Of a stretch of 64,000 nucleotides of DNA, positions 48,548 through 59,429 are shown one piece after another. Numbering within the stretch: position 1 is the stretch's first letter; each line of letters opens with the position of its first letter. The DNA lies in contig JAFGLM010000030.1 of the NCBI GenBank assembly GCA_016928055.1, forward strand, positions 31,923 to 95,922. Reading direction: 5' to 3'. Source of the stretch: Gammaproteobacteria bacterium (lineage in GTDB: Bacteria; Pseudomonadota; Gammaproteobacteria; HTCC5015). The notes below the pieces were generated by a model. That model did not search any database, was not told where the DNA came from, and saw only the letters and a list, made by a program, of their open reading frames with translations. The position numbers and the translations under genes were made by a program.

Positions 48548-49894
48548 GTGGATATATTTAAGCTGCCCGATCTCGGCGAAGGTTTACCCGATGCTGAAAT
48601 TGTTCGCTGGTTTGTAAAAGTTGGCGACCTGGTCGAAGCGGATCAAACGCTTGCAGAAATGGAAACCGCCAAAGCCGTAGTTGAAGTACCTGCCCCTCAG
48701 AGCGGACGTATTGTCAAACTACACGGTGAACCAGGCGATGTCATTGACACCGGCAAACCATTGGTCACCTTTGGCAACGCTGAAGAATTTAAAAAAATCC
48801 AGGCAGCAGAAGAATCTGTTGTAATCGATAGACCCAGTGTATTTCGTAACGATAGCATTGCCGCTTCCGCACCGGTCAAAGCACTGGCTCGCAAAATGAA
48901 AGTCGACCTGCTAAGCATACAAGGCAGCGGCAAAGACGGAGCGATTACTCTGACTGATGTGCGCACAAAAGCCAAGCAACTGCGTTCGAATGGCGACGGT
49001 CAAGCTACAGAACAATCATCAATGAAAACCGAAGAAGCAAAAAGCGTTGCAGTGAACTTTGCCGGCAATGTGCGCGCTGCACCACGCGTACGCGCTTACG
49101 CCGCTGAAGCAGGAGTTGATATCCGTGAACTTAAACCCACCGGTCACCAAAACAACGTAACACTTAAAGATTTAAAGAACCGTTGGACTTCTACCGTTCA
49201 TGATCGCAGCAAAGCGCCCGGTGATTATCGATTACCGGAGCGCACTCAGGAAGTCACCGGCCAACCGCAGAAAATACGTGGCGAACGGCGCGCGATGGCA
49301 CTTGCGATGGCCAAGACGCGTGACACAACCGTCAATACAACGATTTATGAAAAAGCCTATATCGACAACTGGTTACCAGGTTCGGATATTTCAGTACGAC
49401 TGGTTCGGGCAATTATCGCGGCCAGCATGGTGGAACCAACATTAAATGCCTGGTTTGACGGCGAAAACATGGAGCGCACACTGAATCCGCATGTCGATAT
49501 TGGAATTGCAGTTGATTCTCCACATGGTCTTTCTGTGCCGGTTATTCGTGCCGCAGAAACACTGTCACCTTTGGAATTACGCGCCGAAATTAATCGTTTG
49601 CGTCAGGCTGTTTATGGTAAAACGATCAAACAGGAAGAGTTAACACATCCCAGTATTACGTTATCAAATTTCGGTATGATCGCTGGTTTGTTTGCAACTC
49701 CGATTGTTATACCACCACAAGTTGCCATCGTTGCCACCGGTCGCATTGATGAAGAGTTGCGCTTGGCCAGTAGTGGAATTATTAAATCGCGTTACGTTCC
49801 GGTTTCATTGAGTTTTGATCATCGTGGTGCCACCGGAGGCGATGCGGCTCGCTTTCTCGCCGCCTATGTCGCTGATTTGACACTCCCTTACTAA
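48548..49894 (+). CDS. Dihydrolipoamide acyltransferase (E2) of the 2-oxoacid dehydrogenase complex
   Basis: This 448-residue E2 protein has one lipoyl domain with the lipoyl-Lys at K42 (METAKAVVEV), then two regions that each look like a peripheral subunit-binding domain: VKALARKMKVDLLSIQGSG and PRVRAYAAEAGVDIRELKPTG. A catalytic acyltransferase domain follows. The active-site segment reads SFDHRGATGGDAARF, with His present and Thr where many E2 proteins have Asp. I start at GTG 48548, preceded by GGGGG; TTG 48536 is in frame upstream. No E3 (lpd) gene follows in the window. Confidence 0.9.
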   Translation: MDIFKLPDLGEGLPDAEIVRWFVKVGDLVEADQTLAEMETAKAVVEVPAPQSGRIVKLHGEPGDVIDTGKPLVTFGNAEEFKKIQAAEESVVIDRPSVFRNDSIAASAPVKALARKMKVDLLSIQGSGKDGAITLTDVRTKAKQLRSNGDGQATEQSSMKTEEAKSVAVNFAGNVRAAPRVRAYAAEAGVDIRELKPTGHQNNVTLKDLKNRWTSTVHDRSKAPGDYRLPERTQEVTGQPQKIRGERRAMALAMAKTRDTTVNTTIYEKAYIDNWLPGSDISVRLVRAIIAASMVEPTLNAWFDGENMERTLNPHVDIGIAVDSPHGLSVPVIRAAETLSPLELRAEINRLRQAVYGKTIKQEELTHPSITLSNFGMIAGLFATPIVIPPQVAIVATGRIDEELRLASSGIIKSRYVPVSLSFDHRGATGGDAARFLAAYVADLTLPY

Positions 49895-49905
49895 ATTTTC
49901 AACAT

Positions 49906-49934
49906 AAAAAAGCCGGGCTCTACCCGGCTTTTTT
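49906..49934. terminator. Bidirectional rho-independent terminator
   Basis: A perfect GCCGGG/CCCGGC stem with a 5-base loop (CTCTA) is flanked by six A on the left and six T on the right. It can stop both the plus-strand E2 operon and the minus-strand alpha operon ending with rplQ, 19 bases away. Confidence 0.92.
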
Positions 49935-49952
49935 ATAAAACATGTTTCAGCT

Positions 49953-50339
49953 CTAATCTTTTTTAACTTCCGCATTTTCCGGTGTGCGGTCCACCAGTTC
50001 TACGTAAGCCATGGTGGCATTATCACCCGCTCGGAAACCACATTTCAAGATACGCAGATAACCACCTGAACGTTCTTTATAACGCGGACCCAGCTCATTA
50101 AACAACTTCGCTACCGCTGCCTTGTCGCGGATACGAGCAAATGCCAGACGCCGGCGGGACACGCTGTCATTTTTGGCCATAGTAATTAAAGGTTCGGCAA
50201 CTCGACGCAGCTCCTTTGCCTTAGGTAAAGTTGTTTTGATCAACTCGTGCGTAAGCAAAGACGCCGTCATATTACGAAACATCGCCTGACGATGCGAGCT
50301 GTTACGATTAAGTTGACGACCTGATTTTAAATGACGCAT
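49953..50339 (-). CDS. rplQ: 50S ribosomal protein L17 (bL17)
   Basis: This large-subunit protein of 128 residues has the standard start [20 protein letters not shown] and the [18 protein letters not shown] segment. It is the last gene of the alpha operon, 42 bases after rpoA, and is followed by the bidirectional terminator at 49906-49934. Confidence 0.98.
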   Translation of the reverse strand: MRHLKSGRQLNRNSSHRQAMFRNMTASLLTHELIKTTLPKAKELRRVAEPLITMAKNDSVSRRRLAFARIRDKAAVAKLFNELGPRYKERSGGYLRILKCGFRAGDNATMAYVELVDRTPENAEVKKD

Positions 50340-50381
50340 AACGTTAAACCTGTGTGCTCAAAAATACAAAAATTATAAGAT

Positions 50382-51383
50382 CTATGCAGAAGCTTTGTCT
50401 TTACGCTCTAGTCCGGGAGGCGGCCAGTTTTCCAAACGCATCCCCAGTGAAAGACTGTAACTTGCCAATACATCCTTGATTTCTGTCAACGATTTCTTAC
50501 CAAGGTTGGGTGTTTTCAATAATTCCACCTCGGTACGTTGAATCAGATCACCAATATAGTAGATATTCTCAGCTTTCAGGCAATTTGCCGAACGAACCGT
50601 TAACTCCAGATCATCGACTGGACGCAATAAAACAGGATCCACTTCCGGCGTGTTTATTTTCGGCTCAGCGTGCTCAGTCGCTTCCAGATTTACAAAGACT
50701 GACAGCTGTTGCTGTAAAATAGTCGCCGCTCTTCGAATGGCTTCTTCCGGATCGAGCGTGCCATTAGTCTCAATATCGATAATTAACTTATCCAGATCGG
50801 TGCGTTGTTCAACACGCGCACTTTCGACGCTATAAGCAACACGGCGTACCGGACTAAAGCTTGCATCCAGTTGCAGTGTGCCGATTGCCTTCGATTCAAC
50901 ATCATCACCGCTACGGGTAACAACCGGCTGATAACCACGCCCCTTGACGACTTTCATGCTCATGTTTAACTGCCCTGCCTGGGTCAGATGAGCGATTACC
51001 TGGTCAGGATTTTTTATTTCGACATCATGATCCGATTCAATATCGGCTGCCGTCACAACGCCCTCACCTTTCTTACGTAAACGCAATACAGCCTCATCCT
51101 TGGCGTGCATAACGATCGCGACACCTTTCAAGTTTAGCAGTATGTCCAATACGTCTTCCTGTACACCCTCGATGGTTGTGTACTCATGCAATACACCCTC
51201 AATTTCCACTTCACTGATTGCGCAACCTGGCATTGATGACAGGAGAATTCTACGCAAAGCATTACCCAGGGTATGGCCGAAACCTCTTTCCAACGGTTCG
51301 AGGATAACTTTTGCATGCGTATCACTGCGGCTGGTAACGTCTACCAACCTTGGTGTCAGGAATTCTGTTACTTTATCTGTCAT
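50382..51383 (-). CDS. rpoA: DNA-directed RNA polymerase alpha subunit
   Basis: RpoA nucleates RNA polymerase assembly and contacts UP elements and activators. The N-terminal domain contains [20 protein letters not shown]; the C-terminal domain contains [14 protein letters not shown] with the DNA-contacting Arg and [17 protein letters not shown] choose ATG 51383, which is 9 bases after AGGTGGAG, giving 333 residues; GTG 51398 in frame overlaps the ribosome binding site. It lies 42 bases downstream of rpsD. Confidence 0.98.
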   Translation of the reverse strand: MTDKVTEFLTPRLVDVTSRSDTHAKVILEPLERGFGHTLGNALRRILLSSMPGCAISEVEIEGVLHEYTTIEGVQEDVLDILLNLKGVAIVMHAKDEAVLRLRKKGEGVVTAADIESDHDVEIKNPDQVIAHLTQAGQLNMSMKVVKGRGYQPVVTRSGDDVESKAIGTLQLDASFSPVRRVAYSVESARVEQRTDLDKLIIDIETNGTLDPEEAIRRAATILQQQLSVFVNLEATEHAEPKINTPEVDPVLLRPVDDLELTVRSANCLKAENIYYIGDLIQRTEVELLKTPNLGKKSLTEIKDVLASYSLSLGMRLENWPPPGLERKDKASA

Positions 51384-51425
51384 TGCGAATGACTCCACCT
51401 AATGTCCTACGTTAATTAACCCGAG

Positions 51426-52046
51426 TTACTTCGAGTACAATTCCACTACCAGCGATTCGTTGATTTCAGCTGGCAAATCGATTCGATCCGGCAAGCGCTT
51501 GAATACGCCGGTCATTTTCTTAGGATCAACTTCAATCCAGGCTACGATGCCGCGCTGCTGAGCTAATTCAACAGCATCACTTACACGAACCTGCTTTTTA
51601 GCTTTCTCGCTCACACAGACTTCATCTTCAGGCTGCACCTGATAAGACGAAATATTGACGATTTGTCCGTTTACTTTTATGCCTTTATGGTTGACCAGTT
51701 GACGAGCCTCGGCACGCGTTGAACCAAAACCCATTCGATAAGCGACGTTATCCAGTCGGCTTTCCAGTAATTGCAAAAGGTTTTCACCCGTTGAGCCTTT
51801 ACCTTGCGCAGCACGTTTATAGTAATTTCGAAATTGACGTTCCAATACGCCATAGATACGGCGTAACTTCTGCTTTTCGCGTAGCTGCAAACCATAATCT
51901 GATAAGCGACCACGCTTGACGCCATGCTGACCGGGCTGACGCTCCATGTTGCATTTTGATTCAAGCGGGCGGGCGCCGGACTTCAAATAAAGATCCGTGC
52001 CCTCGCGGCGACTTAATTTACATTTTGGTCCAATATAACGTGCCAT
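51426..52046 (-). CDS. rpsD: 30S ribosomal protein S4 (uS4)
   Basis: S4 is a primary 16S rRNA binding protein and, in E. coli, the translational repressor of the alpha operon. The 206-residue product starts [19 protein letters not shown]; the longer frame to 52100 is not conserved sequence. The S4 RNA-binding domain is [20 protein letters not shown]. It lies 19 bases after rpsK. Confidence 0.98.
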   Translation of the reverse strand: MARYIGPKCKLSRREGTDLYLKSGARPLESKCNMERQPGQHGVKRGRLSDYGLQLREKQKLRRIYGVLERQFRNYYKRAAQGKGSTGENLLQLLESRLDNVAYRMGFGSTRAEARQLVNHKGIKVNGQIVNISSYQVQPEDEVCVSEKAKKQVRVSDAVELAQQRGIVAWIEVDPKKMTGVFKRLPDRIDLPAEINESLVVELYSK

Positions 52047-52065
52047 ATATTCTATACCTTCAGTC

Positions 52066-52455
52066 TTACACGCGTCGGCGTTTGGGAGGACGACACCCAT
52101 TGTGCGGCAACGGCGTTACGTCAGTGATATTTGTAATCTTGTAACCTACGGCATTCAGCGCTCTGACTGCAGAATCACGACCGGGTCCGGGTCCCTTGAC
52201 CATAACATCCAGGGTTTTTAAACCATATTCTTTGGCAGCTGTGCCCGCACGTTCCGCAGCAACCTGCGCCGCAAAGGGTGTGCTTTTGCGAGAACCACGA
52301 AAACCGGAACCACCTGAAGTTGCCCAGGACAGAGCATTACCCTGACGATCGGTAATCGTAATAATCGTGTTATTGAAAGAAGCGTAAATATGCGCCACCC
52401 CATCGGTGACAACACGTTTTACCTTTTTCTTTTTGGTGCTGCTTGGATTTGCCAT
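52066..52455 (-). CDS. rpsK: 30S ribosomal protein S11 (uS11)
   Basis: This 129-residue small-subunit platform protein has [18 protein letters not shown], the glycine-rich [19 protein letters not shown] and the terminal [13 protein letters not shown], all typical. It lies 20 bases after rpsM. Confidence 0.98.
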   Translation of the reverse strand: MANPSSTKKKKVKRVVTDGVAHIYASFNNTIITITDRQGNALSWATSGGSGFRGSRKSTPFAAQVAAERAGTAAKEYGLKTLDVMVKGPGPGRDSAVRALNAVGYKITNITDVTPLPHNGCRPPKRRRV

Positions 52456-52475
52456 GCGTTTAACTCTGCTATGCC

Positions 52476-52832
52476 TTATTTCTTAATCGGTTTACGCGGG
52501 CCCTTGCGAGTACGCGCGTTGGTTTTTGTGCGTTGACCTCTCAGCGGTAACCCGCGGCGGTGACGCATCCCGCGGTAAGTACCCATATCCATCAAACGCT
52601 TGATATTCATTGAAACTTCGCGACGCAAATCACCCTCAATGGTGAATTTACCCACTTCGCCACGCAATGATTCCACCTGCGGTTCATCCAGATCCTTGAT
52701 CTTGATCTCCGGTTTAATACCTGCCGCTTTGCAAATAATATATGCGCGTGTGCGACCGATACCGTATATGGATGTAAGCGCAATCCAGGTATGTTTGTTA
52801 TCCGGGATATTTATGCCCGCAATACGTGCCAT
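52476..52832 (-). CDS. rpsM: 30S ribosomal protein S13 (uS13)
   Basis: This 118-residue head protein starts [20 protein letters not shown] and has the H2TH-type region with YGIGRTRA and the basic tail [17 protein letters not shown] that contacts tRNA at the P site. It is the first gene of the alpha operon proper, 11 bases after rpmJ. Confidence 0.98.
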   Translation of the reverse strand: MARIAGINIPDNKHTWIALTSIYGIGRTRAYIICKAAGIKPEIKIKDLDEPQVESLRGEVGKFTIEGDLRREVSMNIKRLMDMGTYRGMRHRRGLPLRGQRTKTNARTRKGPRKPIKK

Positions 52833-52843
52833 GTTTTACTCTC

Positions 52844-52957
52844 CTAACCCTGCCGCTGTTTATGACGTGGGTCACTACAAATTATACGTACAACGCCATT
52901 GCGGCGAATCACCTTACAATTTCGGCAGATTCTTTTAACAGAAGCTCTGACTTTCAT
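52844..52957 (-). CDS. rpmJ: 50S ribosomal protein L36 (bL36), zinc-binding form
   Basis: This 37-residue protein begins [19 protein letters not shown] and ends at TAG 52844. Cys11, Cys14 and Cys27 with His32 form the zinc site, so this is the zinc-dependent paralogue. It lies between secY (22 bases) and rpsM (11 bases), its normal place. Confidence 0.96.
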   Translation of the reverse strand: MKVRASVKRICRNCKVIRRNGVVRIICSDPRHKQRQG

Positions 52958-52979
52958 TTCTTACTCTCCGATCCTGCAA

Positions 52980-54311
52980 TCAGCGTCTGCCGAAGCCACG
53001 CAAATTTGCTTTCTTCATCAAACTCTCATATTGGTGCGACATTAAATGCGTTTGCACCTGCGCAACAAAATCCATAACCACAACAACAATAATCAGCAGC
53101 GAAGTCCCGCCAAAATAAAACGGTACACTAAAAGACAGAATCAAAAATTCCGGCAATAAACACACTGCTGTTATATATATAGCGCCGATCATTGTTAAAC
53201 GAGACATAACCGAATCGATGTAACGTGCGGTTTGCTCGCCAGGTCTAATACCGGGCAACAAAGCACCGGCTTTTTTCAGATTATCGGCGGTATCACGCGC
53301 ATCGAAAATCAATGCTGTGTAAAAGAAGCAGAAAAAGATAATCGCGGCACCGTAAAGCGTAATATAAATCGGTTGCCCCGGTGACAATACACCGACCATA
53401 TCACGCAACCATGGAATATTCTGCGAGCCAAACCAGCTGGCAATCGTAGTCGGGAACAGGATAATCGACGAAGCAAAGATCGGCGGAATCACGCCAGCCA
53501 TATTCAACTTCAACGGCAAATGACTGCTTTGCGCGGCGTACATGCGCCTGCCCTGCTGGCGTTTGGCATAATTAACCGTGATGCGTCTTTGGCCACGCTC
53601 AACAAAAATTACAAATGCCGTCACTGCAACAGTCACTGCAAAAATCAAAATCACAGACAAATTACTTAGTTCACCATTGCGCGCCAGCTCAAGGGTCTTG
53701 GCTACCGCGTTGGGTAAACCGGCTACAATACCGGCGAAAATCAAAATTGATATACCGTTGCCAACACCACGCTCGGTAATTTGCTCACCTAGCCACATCA
53801 GAAATAATGTACCGGTTACCAACGTCACCGTCCCGGTAAATACAAATGATACACCCGGCATCGGCACCAAACCCGGCGCAAAACGCGGCAAATTCATAGC
53901 AATACTAAACGCCTGAAATGTTGCCAGTGCCACCGTTAAGTATCGAGTGTACTGAGTCATTTTACGGCGACCGGACTCACCTTCCTTACGCAATTGTATC
54001 CAGGGCTGATAAACGTGACTTAACATCTGCACAATAATCGATGCCGAAATGTAGGGCATTACACCCAACGCGATAATCGACATACGTTGCAACGCGCCGC
54101 CCGAGAACATATTCATCAGGCCAACAAAGCCTCCTTCCTGCTGCGCAAACAAATCGGCCATAACCGTTGCATCAACGCCCGGTAAAGTAATATGAGTCGC
54201 AAGGCGATGGATAAGCAGCGCAATCACTACAAAAAACAAGCGCTGACGCAATTCGGTGAACCGCGCCAAACCGCCCAGACCGCCACTCATCGCCGAAGCT
54301 GGAGTACTCAT
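52980..54311 (-). CDS. secY: Protein translocase subunit SecY
   Basis: SecY forms the protein-conducting channel of the inner membrane. The 443-residue protein has about ten hydrophobic helices and signatures [15 protein letters not shown] and [11 protein letters not shown] with [17 protein letters not shown]. The start shares one base with the rplO stop (TAATG). It is the penultimate gene of the spc operon. Confidence 0.98.
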   Translation of the reverse strand: MSTPASAMSGGLGGLARFTELRQRLFFVVIALLIHRLATHITLPGVDATVMADLFAQQEGGFVGLMNMFSGGALQRMSIIALGVMPYISASIIVQMLSHVYQPWIQLRKEGESGRRKMTQYTRYLTVALATFQAFSIAMNLPRFAPGLVPMPGVSFVFTGTVTLVTGTLFLMWLGEQITERGVGNGISILIFAGIVAGLPNAVAKTLELARNGELSNLSVILIFAVTVAVTAFVIFVERGQRRITVNYAKRQQGRRMYAAQSSHLPLKLNMAGVIPPIFASSIILFPTTIASWFGSQNIPWLRDMVGVLSPGQPIYITLYGAAIIFFCFFYTALIFDARDTADNLKKAGALLPGIRPGEQTARYIDSVMSRLTMIGAIYITAVCLLPEFLILSFSVPFYFGGTSLLIIVVVVMDFVAQVQTHLMSHQYESLMKKANLRGFGRR

Positions 54312-54745
54312 TAATCTTCCACCTTGCCGCCGGCGGCTTCGATAGCTTTACGTGCACCCTTGGTCACACTGAGACCCTTAAGTGTAACGGCTTTCTTTAA
54401 CTCGCCGGACAGAAAAACTTTAGCACGCACAATATGCCTGCTGATTAAATTGGCTTCTTTAAGCGCCTGCAAATCGACCACTTCTGCATCGACCTTGACT
54501 AATTCATGCAAGCGCACTTCAGCACTGTCAGAGGACTTTGGTGCAACAAATCCAACTTTCGGCAAGCGGCGCTGCAACGGCATCTGACCACCTTCAAATC
54601 CAACTTTGTGGTATCCACCGGCGCGGGACTTCTGGCCCTTATGACCACGGCCACCGGTTTTACCTAAACCGGAACCAATGCCACGCCCACGGCGTTTGCT
54701 ATTTTGTTTTGAGCCTTCAGCCGGGCTTAACGTATTCAGTCGCAT
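54311..54745 (-). CDS. rplO: 50S ribosomal protein L15 (uL15)
   Basis: This 144-residue protein has the glycine-arginine-rich N-terminus [20 protein letters not shown] and [14 protein letters not shown], the L15 signatures. It begins one base after the rpmD stop codon and overlaps secY by one base. Confidence 0.98.
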   Translation of the reverse strand: MRLNTLSPAEGSKQNSKRRGRGIGSGLGKTGGRGHKGQKSRAGGYHKVGFEGGQMPLQRRLPKVGFVAPKSSDSAEVRLHELVKVDAEVVDLQALKEANLISRHIVRAKVFLSGELKKAVTLKGLSVTKGARKAIEAAGGKVED

Positions 54746-54746
54746 T

Positions 54747-54941
54747 TCAAACTTCCTCGACCTTGACCATATAAGACACTTTGTTAATCATGCCCTGATT
54801 TTCCGGAGTCGCCGCAACAGTGACACTATTGTGTATACGACGTATACCCAATCCTTTCAAACAGGCTTGATGATTACGCAACCGACCGTTTGAACTTTTA
54901 ATTTGCGTTACTTTTAACATTTTATGTTGCTTATTTGCCAT
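54747..54941 (-). CDS. rpmD: 50S ribosomal protein L30 (uL30)
   Basis: This 64-residue protein has the L30 core [20 protein letters not shown] and [11 protein letters not shown]. It lies 36 bases after rpsE and one base before rplO in the usual spc order. Confidence 0.97.
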   Translation of the reverse strand: MANKQHKMLKVTQIKSSNGRLRNHQACLKGLGIRRIHNSVTVAATPENQGMINKVSYMVKVEEV

Positions 54942-54977
54942 AACCGTTTTCCGACTTACTTATTCGTTATCACTCAA

Positions 54978-55484
54978 TCAGGCTAAAATCTCATCAACTG
55001 ACTTGCCGCGTTTAGCTGCAACCGATTCAGGTGTAACCATTTCAGTAAGTCCTCTGAAAGTCGCACGCACTACATTTATTGAGTTCGCTGAACCAATTGA
55101 TTTGGCAAGCACATTGCGTACACCTACCGCTTCAAACACAGCGCGCATAGCGCCACCCGCAATCACACCGGTGCCTTCTGATGCCGGCTTCATAACAACT
55201 ATCGCTGCACCGTGGCGCGACTGGATTGGATGCTGCAAAGTGCCGTCAACCAGCCTTACTGTTTGCATGGTTTTTCTGGCCTTTTCCATCGCCTTCTGAA
55301 TAGCCAGAGGCACTTCACGAGCTTTACCGTAACCAAAACCGACACGACCGTTACCATCACCAACCACTGTTAGCGCAGTAAAACCAAACTGACGACCGCC
55401 TTTAACTACTTTGGCAACTCGATTTACGGTTACCAGTTTTTCGATCATGCCGTCAGAGACGGTGTTTTCGTCATAACTCGCCAT
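54978..55484 (-). CDS. rpsE: 30S ribosomal protein S5 (uS5)
   Basis: This 168-residue protein has the dsRBD-like N-terminal domain ([37 protein letters not shown]) and the C-terminal alpha/beta domain with [19 protein letters not shown]. It is involved in decoding fidelity. It follows rplR by 28 bases. Confidence 0.98.
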   Translation of the reverse strand: MASYDENTVSDGMIEKLVTVNRVAKVVKGGRQFGFTALTVVGDGNGRVGFGYGKAREVPLAIQKAMEKARKTMQTVRLVDGTLQHPIQSRHGAAIVVMKPASEGTGVIAGGAMRAVFEAVGVRNVLAKSIGSANSINVVRATFRGLTEMVTPESVAAKRGKSVDEILA

Positions 55485-55512
55485 AGCTCAACCTGTTTAT
55501 GTGTCGTATCTC

Positions 55513-55863
55513 TTAAAACTTCAAACCGGTTTCACGTGCCGCATCGGCTAACGCCTTAACGCGACCGTGATAAACAAAACCGGAACGATCAAACGCAACC
55601 TTCTCCACACCTACGCTTTTTGCTTTTTCAGCAATGGCCTTACCTACCGCTGCAGCCGCTTCCCTGTTACCGGAGTATTTGACTGCACCTTTCATGCCTT
55701 TCTGCACTGTGGAAACGGCAACAAGCACCTTTGAATCCGGTGAAATGATTTGCGCATAGATATGACGCGGTGTTCGATGCACCGTCAATCTTGGCACGCG
55801 CAATTCGGCAATTTTAGCTCGCGTCTTGCGGCTACGACGTAAACGAGCAATCTTCTTATCCAT
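55513..55863 (-). CDS. rplR: 50S ribosomal protein L18 (uL18)
   Basis: This 116-residue 5S rRNA-binding protein starts [18 protein letters not shown] and has [16 protein letters not shown] and the terminal [20 protein letters not shown]. It lies 25 bases after rplF. Confidence 0.98.
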   Translation of the reverse strand: MDKKIARLRRSRKTRAKIAELRVPRLTVHRTPRHIYAQIISPDSKVLVAVSTVQKGMKGAVKYSGNREAAAAVGKAIAEKAKSVGVEKVAFDRSGFVYHGRVKALADAARETGLKF

Positions 55864-55888
55864 ATCGTTAAACTCTCAAATTCTGCGG

Positions 55889-56416
55889 TTACTTTTTCTT
55901 CGCTTCTTTGCGAACAACATGTTCATCTGTATATCGAACACCTTTGCCTTTATAGGGTTCAGGCGGTCGGTAAGCGCGAATGTCAGATGCAACCTGTCCG
56001 ACTTTCTGTTTATCTATACCGGTAACAACTATTTCGGTCTGACTCGGAGTTTCAATTTTAATACCTTCCGGAATGTCGTATTCAACAGGATGGGAAAAAC
56101 CAAGTGTCAAATTCAGTTTATTGCCTTGCGCCTGCGCACGATAACCAACCCCTATGAGGGTTAGTTTCTTTTCGAACCCCTGACTGACACCTATTACGAC
56201 ATTATTAAGTAAGGCGCGCATGGTGCCTGCCATCGCTCGGCCACTATCATCGCCGGCAATAACTTTCAATTCACCTTCGTTTTGCTCAAGGCCTACGGTT
56301 GGATGCAAATCCAATTGCATAACACCTTTTGAGCCTTTAACAGATACCAACTGGCCGTTAAGATTGATCTCAACACCTTTTGGAATCGGAACCGGCTTAT
56401 TCGCAACTCTGGACAT
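55889..56416 (-). CDS. rplF: 50S ribosomal protein L6 (uL6)
   Basis: This 175-residue protein has two L6 repeats. Landmarks are [14 protein letters not shown] near the start, [20 protein letters not shown] in the middle, and the C-terminal signature [14 protein letters not shown]. It lies 21 bases after rpsH. Confidence 0.98.
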   Translation of the reverse strand: MSRVANKPVPIPKGVEINLNGQLVSVKGSKGVMQLDLHPTVGLEQNEGELKVIAGDDSGRAMAGTMRALLNNVVIGVSQGFEKKLTLIGVGYRAQAQGNKLNLTLGFSHPVEYDIPEGIKIETPSQTEIVVTGIDKQKVGQVASDIRAYRPPEPYKGKGVRYTDEHVVRKEAKKK

Positions 56417-56437
56417 AACGTATTTCTCTTAATTCAC

Positions 56438-56833
56438 TCAGGCTACCAGACATAAAATTTCGCCACCATGACCTTCCGCCTTGGCTTGACGATCACTCAT
56501 AACGCCTTTTGAGGTCGATATAATGGCTACACCCAAACCGCCCTGCACTTTAGGTATTTCATCTTTGCCACTAAATCGGCGCAAGCTGGGTCGACTGACA
56601 CGTTTTAACATGCTAATAACAGGTCGGCCCTGATAATACTTCAACAATATACTCAGAACAGGTTTATTGCTTTTTTCTATCGTTGAATAATCGGTAATAT
56701 AACCTTCGCTTTTTAATACTTCGGCTATAGCTACTTTCAATTTCGATGACGGCACAATCACTTCAAGTTTTTGTGCGCGCTGGGCATTGCGAATACGCGT
56801 CAACATATCAGCAATAGGATCAGACATACTCAT
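56438..56833 (-). CDS. rpsH: 30S ribosomal protein S8 (uS8)
   Basis: This 131-residue primary rRNA-binding protein starts with [18 protein letters not shown] and has the S8 signature [18 protein letters not shown]. In E. coli S8 represses spc operon translation at the rplE mRNA. It lies 26 bases after rpsN. Confidence 0.98.
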   Translation of the reverse strand: MSMSDPIADMLTRIRNAQRAQKLEVIVPSSKLKVAIAEVLKSEGYITDYSTIEKSNKPVLSILLKYYQGRPVISMLKRVSRPSLRRFSGKDEIPKVQGGLGVAIISTSKGVMSDRQAKAEGHGGEILCLVA

Positions 56834-56859
56834 GTTATCGATATCCTCTTGTTAAACTT

Positions 56860-57165
56860 TTACCAGCTGGCCTTAACCAGGCCGGGTATATCACCACGCA
56901 TCGCGGTTTCGCGCAGTTTATTACGACTCAGACCAAATTTCCGATAATACCCGTGCGGCCGACCCGTAAGACTGCAACGGTTGCGATGTCTGCAAGCGCT
57001 TGAATCGCGGGGCAGTTTCTGCAGTTTAACAACGGCTGCTTCATGCTCGGCAGCCGAAGTATCGGGATTACTTATGAGGGCGCGAAGCTCCGCACGTTTG
57101 GCTGCATACTTTACAACCAGTTTTGCACGCTTGATTTCACGCTGAACCATAGATGTTTTTGCCAT
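56860..57165 (-). CDS. rpsN: 30S ribosomal protein S14 (uS14), long form
   Basis: This 101-residue protein is the long form of S14. The C-terminal core reads [20 protein letters not shown]. The CxxC pairs of the short zinc form are absent as pairs, so it is the zinc-independent type, in contrast to the zinc-binding L36 of this operon. It lies 21 bases after rplE. Confidence 0.97.
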   Translation of the reverse strand: MAKTSMVQREIKRAKLVVKYAAKRAELRALISNPDTSAAEHEAAVVKLQKLPRDSSACRHRNRCSLTGRPHGYYRKFGLSRNKLRETAMRGDIPGLVKASW

Positions 57166-57186
57166 ATCGCTTATCTCGTTACTTGT

Positions 57187-57726
57187 TTAGTTCCTGAACG
57201 GGAAATTAAATTCGGATAACAGGGCTTTGGCTTCATCGTCCGACTTTGCGGTTGTAGTTACTGTGATATCCATTCCGCGTATTTTGTCGATTTTGTCGTA
57301 ATCGATTTCCGGAAAAATAATCTGTTCCTTAACACCCATACTGTAATTACCACGACCATCAAAGGATTTACCGTTCAATCCCCTAAAATCACGAATACGC
57401 GGAATGGCAATGTTAATCAGACGATCAAGAAACTCATACATTTGCTTACGACGCAACGTAACCTTGCATCCGATCGGCCAGCCATCGCGAATTTTAAAGT
57501 TTGCAATCGACTTGCGCGCATAAGTGATAATCGGTTTCTGGCCTGCTATCTTGGTCATATCCGCAACAGCACTGTCGAGCACCTTTTTATCAGTAACTGC
57601 TTCACCTACACCCATATTCAATGTAATTTTGGTGAGACGCGGTACTTCCATGACACTGTTATACTTGAAACGCTCAAGTAGATTTTTTACAACAGTGTTT
57701 TTGTAATGTTCCTGTAATCTTGCCAT
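57187..57726 (-). CDS. rplE: 50S ribosomal protein L5 (uL5)
   Basis: This 179-residue 5S rRNA-associated protein has [17 protein letters not shown] at the start, [20 protein letters not shown], and the terminal [19 protein letters not shown]. It lies 33 bases after rplX. Confidence 0.98.
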   Translation of the reverse strand: MARLQEHYKNTVVKNLLERFKYNSVMEVPRLTKITLNMGVGEAVTDKKVLDSAVADMTKIAGQKPIITYARKSIANFKIRDGWPIGCKVTLRRKQMYEFLDRLINIAIPRIRDFRGLNGKSFDGRGNYSMGVKEQIIFPEIDYDKIDKIRGMDITVTTTAKSDDEAKALLSEFNFPFRN

Positions 57727-57759
57727 CGTTTTCCAGACCTGTTTATCTTTGCTAACGTC

Positions 57760-58080
57760 TTAGACGTCCACCACTTCGCCGTTGGATTTAAAATAACGGA
57801 CCTTGTTGCCATCTTGCAGCGCTTTAACCCCAACCCGATCACCTTTCTTGGTTACCGGGTTGTAGTGCAATACATTTGAAATATGAATATAAGATTCACG
57901 CTCGACAATACCGCCGGGCTCGTTTTTGGCGGGATTCGGTTTGCTATGACGCTTAACCATATTAATGTTTTCAATCAATACACTTTCACCATCAGCCGCA
58001 ACTTTTAAAACATTGCCGGCACGGCCTTTGTCTTTACCGCTGATCACAATAACGTGGTCACCTGTTTTAATCTTGTTCAT
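57760..58080 (-). CDS. rplX: 50S ribosomal protein L24 (uL24)
   Basis: This 106-residue assembly-initiator protein starts with the KOW motif (KTGDHVIVISGKDKGRAGNV) and has ENINMVKRHSKPN and GGIVERESYIHISNV. It lies 27 bases after rplN. Confidence 0.98.
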   Translation of the reverse strand: MNKIKTGDHVIVISGKDKGRAGNVLKVAADGESVLIENINMVKRHSKPNPAKNEPGGIVERESYIHISNVLHYNPVTKKGDRVGVKALQDGNKVRYFKSNGEVVDV

Positions 58081-58107
58081 CGCTTCGCTTCCAGACCTGT
58101 ACTCTTG

Positions 58108-58476
58108 TTAAAGCACTTCAGGTGCCAATGAAATAATTTTCATAAATTGCGCGGTACGCAACTCGCGGGTAACCGGGCCAAAAATACGCGTACCAATCGG
58201 CTCAAGTTTGGCATTCAATAACACTGCTGCGTTACTATCGAAACGTACAACTGAGCCATCTGCACGACGGATACCTTTGCGAGTGCGCACAACCACCGCA
58301 TTATATATCTCACCTTTTTTGACCTTGCCGCGCGGGATTGCATCCTTAACACTCACTTTAATGACGTCGCCTACACCGGCATAACGGCGGTGCGACCCAC
58401 CTAAAACCTTGATGCACTGAACACTGCGAGCACCACTATTGTCCGCGGCATTAAGCGTTGTTTGCATCTGTATCAT
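58108..58476 (-). CDS. rplN: 50S ribosomal protein L14 (uL14)
   Basis: This 122-residue protein starts [19 protein letters not shown] and carries the L14 signature from ADNSGA through KVLGG. It is the first gene of the classical spc operon and lies 27 bases after rpsQ; I see no strong promoter or terminator in that gap, so S10 and spc may be co-transcribed. Confidence 0.98.
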   Translation of the reverse strand: MIQMQTTLNAADNSGARSVQCIKVLGGSHRRYAGVGDVIKVSVKDAIPRGKVKKGEIYNAVVVRTRKGIRRADGSVVRFDSNAAVLLNAKLEPIGTRIFGPVTRELRTAQFMKIISLAPEVL

Positions 58477-58503
58477 GTCTGTATTCCCGTGCTCTCTACT
58501 GTT

Positions 58504-58800
58504 TTATACGCTGTCTGCGTGTTCCAGAACCTTAACCAAACGCCATGATTTTGTTTTTGATATCGGACGACATTCCTCAATCATCACTTTGTCGCCAATA
58601 GCGCAGGCATTCTCGGCATCATGGATATGAATCTTGGTTGTACGCCGAATATACTTACCGTACAGCGGATGTTTTACCAGCCGCTCGATCATAACCGTAG
58701 CACTTTTCTCCATTTTATTGCTGATCACCCGCGCAATTAATGTACGCGCTGCTGCTTTTTCGGCTTGCTCGGCGTTTACAGATATTTCATTTTCACTCAT
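58504..58800 (-). CDS. rpsQ: 30S ribosomal protein S17 (uS17)
   Basis: This primary 16S rRNA-binding protein has [20 protein letters not shown] and [17 protein letters not shown] choose ATG 58800 (98 residues) because GAGAG is properly spaced before it; ATG 58806 lies too close. The N-terminus is about 13 residues longer than in E. coli S17, with an acidic Ser/Glu/Ala-rich stretch. Confidence 0.96.
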   Translation of the reverse strand: MSENEISVNAEQAEKAAARTLIARVISNKMEKSATVMIERLVKHPLYGKYIRRTTKIHIHDAENACAIGDKVMIEECRPISKTKSWRLVKVLEHADSV

Positions 58801-58811
58801 AACCATTTCTC

Positions 58812-59012
58812 TCAGGCATCAACATGCTGTTTCTTTTCATTCAAAACAGTCTTGATACGTGCAATATTTTGACGAATCTGACGAAATTGATGACTGCTGT
58901 TCGCCTGACCTGTTGCTCCCTGCGCTCGCAGGGTAAACTGTTCTTTGCGCAGCGCCAGCAATTCACTCTGTAATTCCTGCTCTGATTTATTACGCAATTC
59001 ACTTGCTTTCAT
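58812..59012 (-). CDS. rpmC: 50S ribosomal protein L29 (uL29)
   Basis: This 66-residue protein near the exit tunnel starts [19 protein letters not shown] and has the L29 signature [15 protein letters not shown]. It begins one base after the rplP stop codon. Confidence 0.97.
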   Translation of the reverse strand: MKASELRNKSEQELQSELLALRKEQFTLRAQGATGQANSSHQFRQIRQNIARIKTVLNEKKQHVDA

Positions 59013-59013
59013 T

Positions 59014-59427
59014 TTAAATCACCGTCCGACTAACAAAGGTGGTTCTAATCGGAAGCTTGGCCGCCGCCAACTTAAATGCCTCACGTGCAGTTTCTTCCGT
59101 CACACCTTCCATTTCATACAACACACTACCGGGCTGTACTTTAGAAACCCAATACTCAACGTTACCCTTACCTTTGCCCTGGCGAACTTCGACAGGCTTT
59201 TTGGTAACCGGGACGTCTGGAAACAAACGAATCCAGATTTTGCCGCCACGTTTTACATAACGCGTCATGGCACGACGAGCCGCTTCGATTTGCCGCGAAG
59301 TGATGCGGCCACGATCAACAGCCTTCAGGCCATACTCACCAAAGCTGACCTTATTGCCCGACTGAGCCAGACCCCGATTGCGGCCTTTCTGTTGTTTGCG
59401 AAATTTTGTTCGTTTGGGTTGCAACAT
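59014..59427 (-). CDS. rplP: 50S ribosomal protein L16 (uL16)
   Basis: This 137-residue protein starts [20 protein letters not shown] and has the L16 signatures [21 protein letters not shown] [20 protein letters not shown] and [13 protein letters not shown]. It is two bases after the rpsC stop codon. Confidence 0.98.
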   Translation of the reverse strand: MLQPKRTKFRKQQKGRNRGLAQSGNKVSFGEYGLKAVDRGRITSRQIEAARRAMTRYVKRGGKIWIRLFPDVPVTKKPVEVRQGKGKGNVEYWVSKVQPGSVLYEMEGVTEETAREAFKLAAAKLPIRTTFVSRTVI

Positions 59428-59429
59428 TT

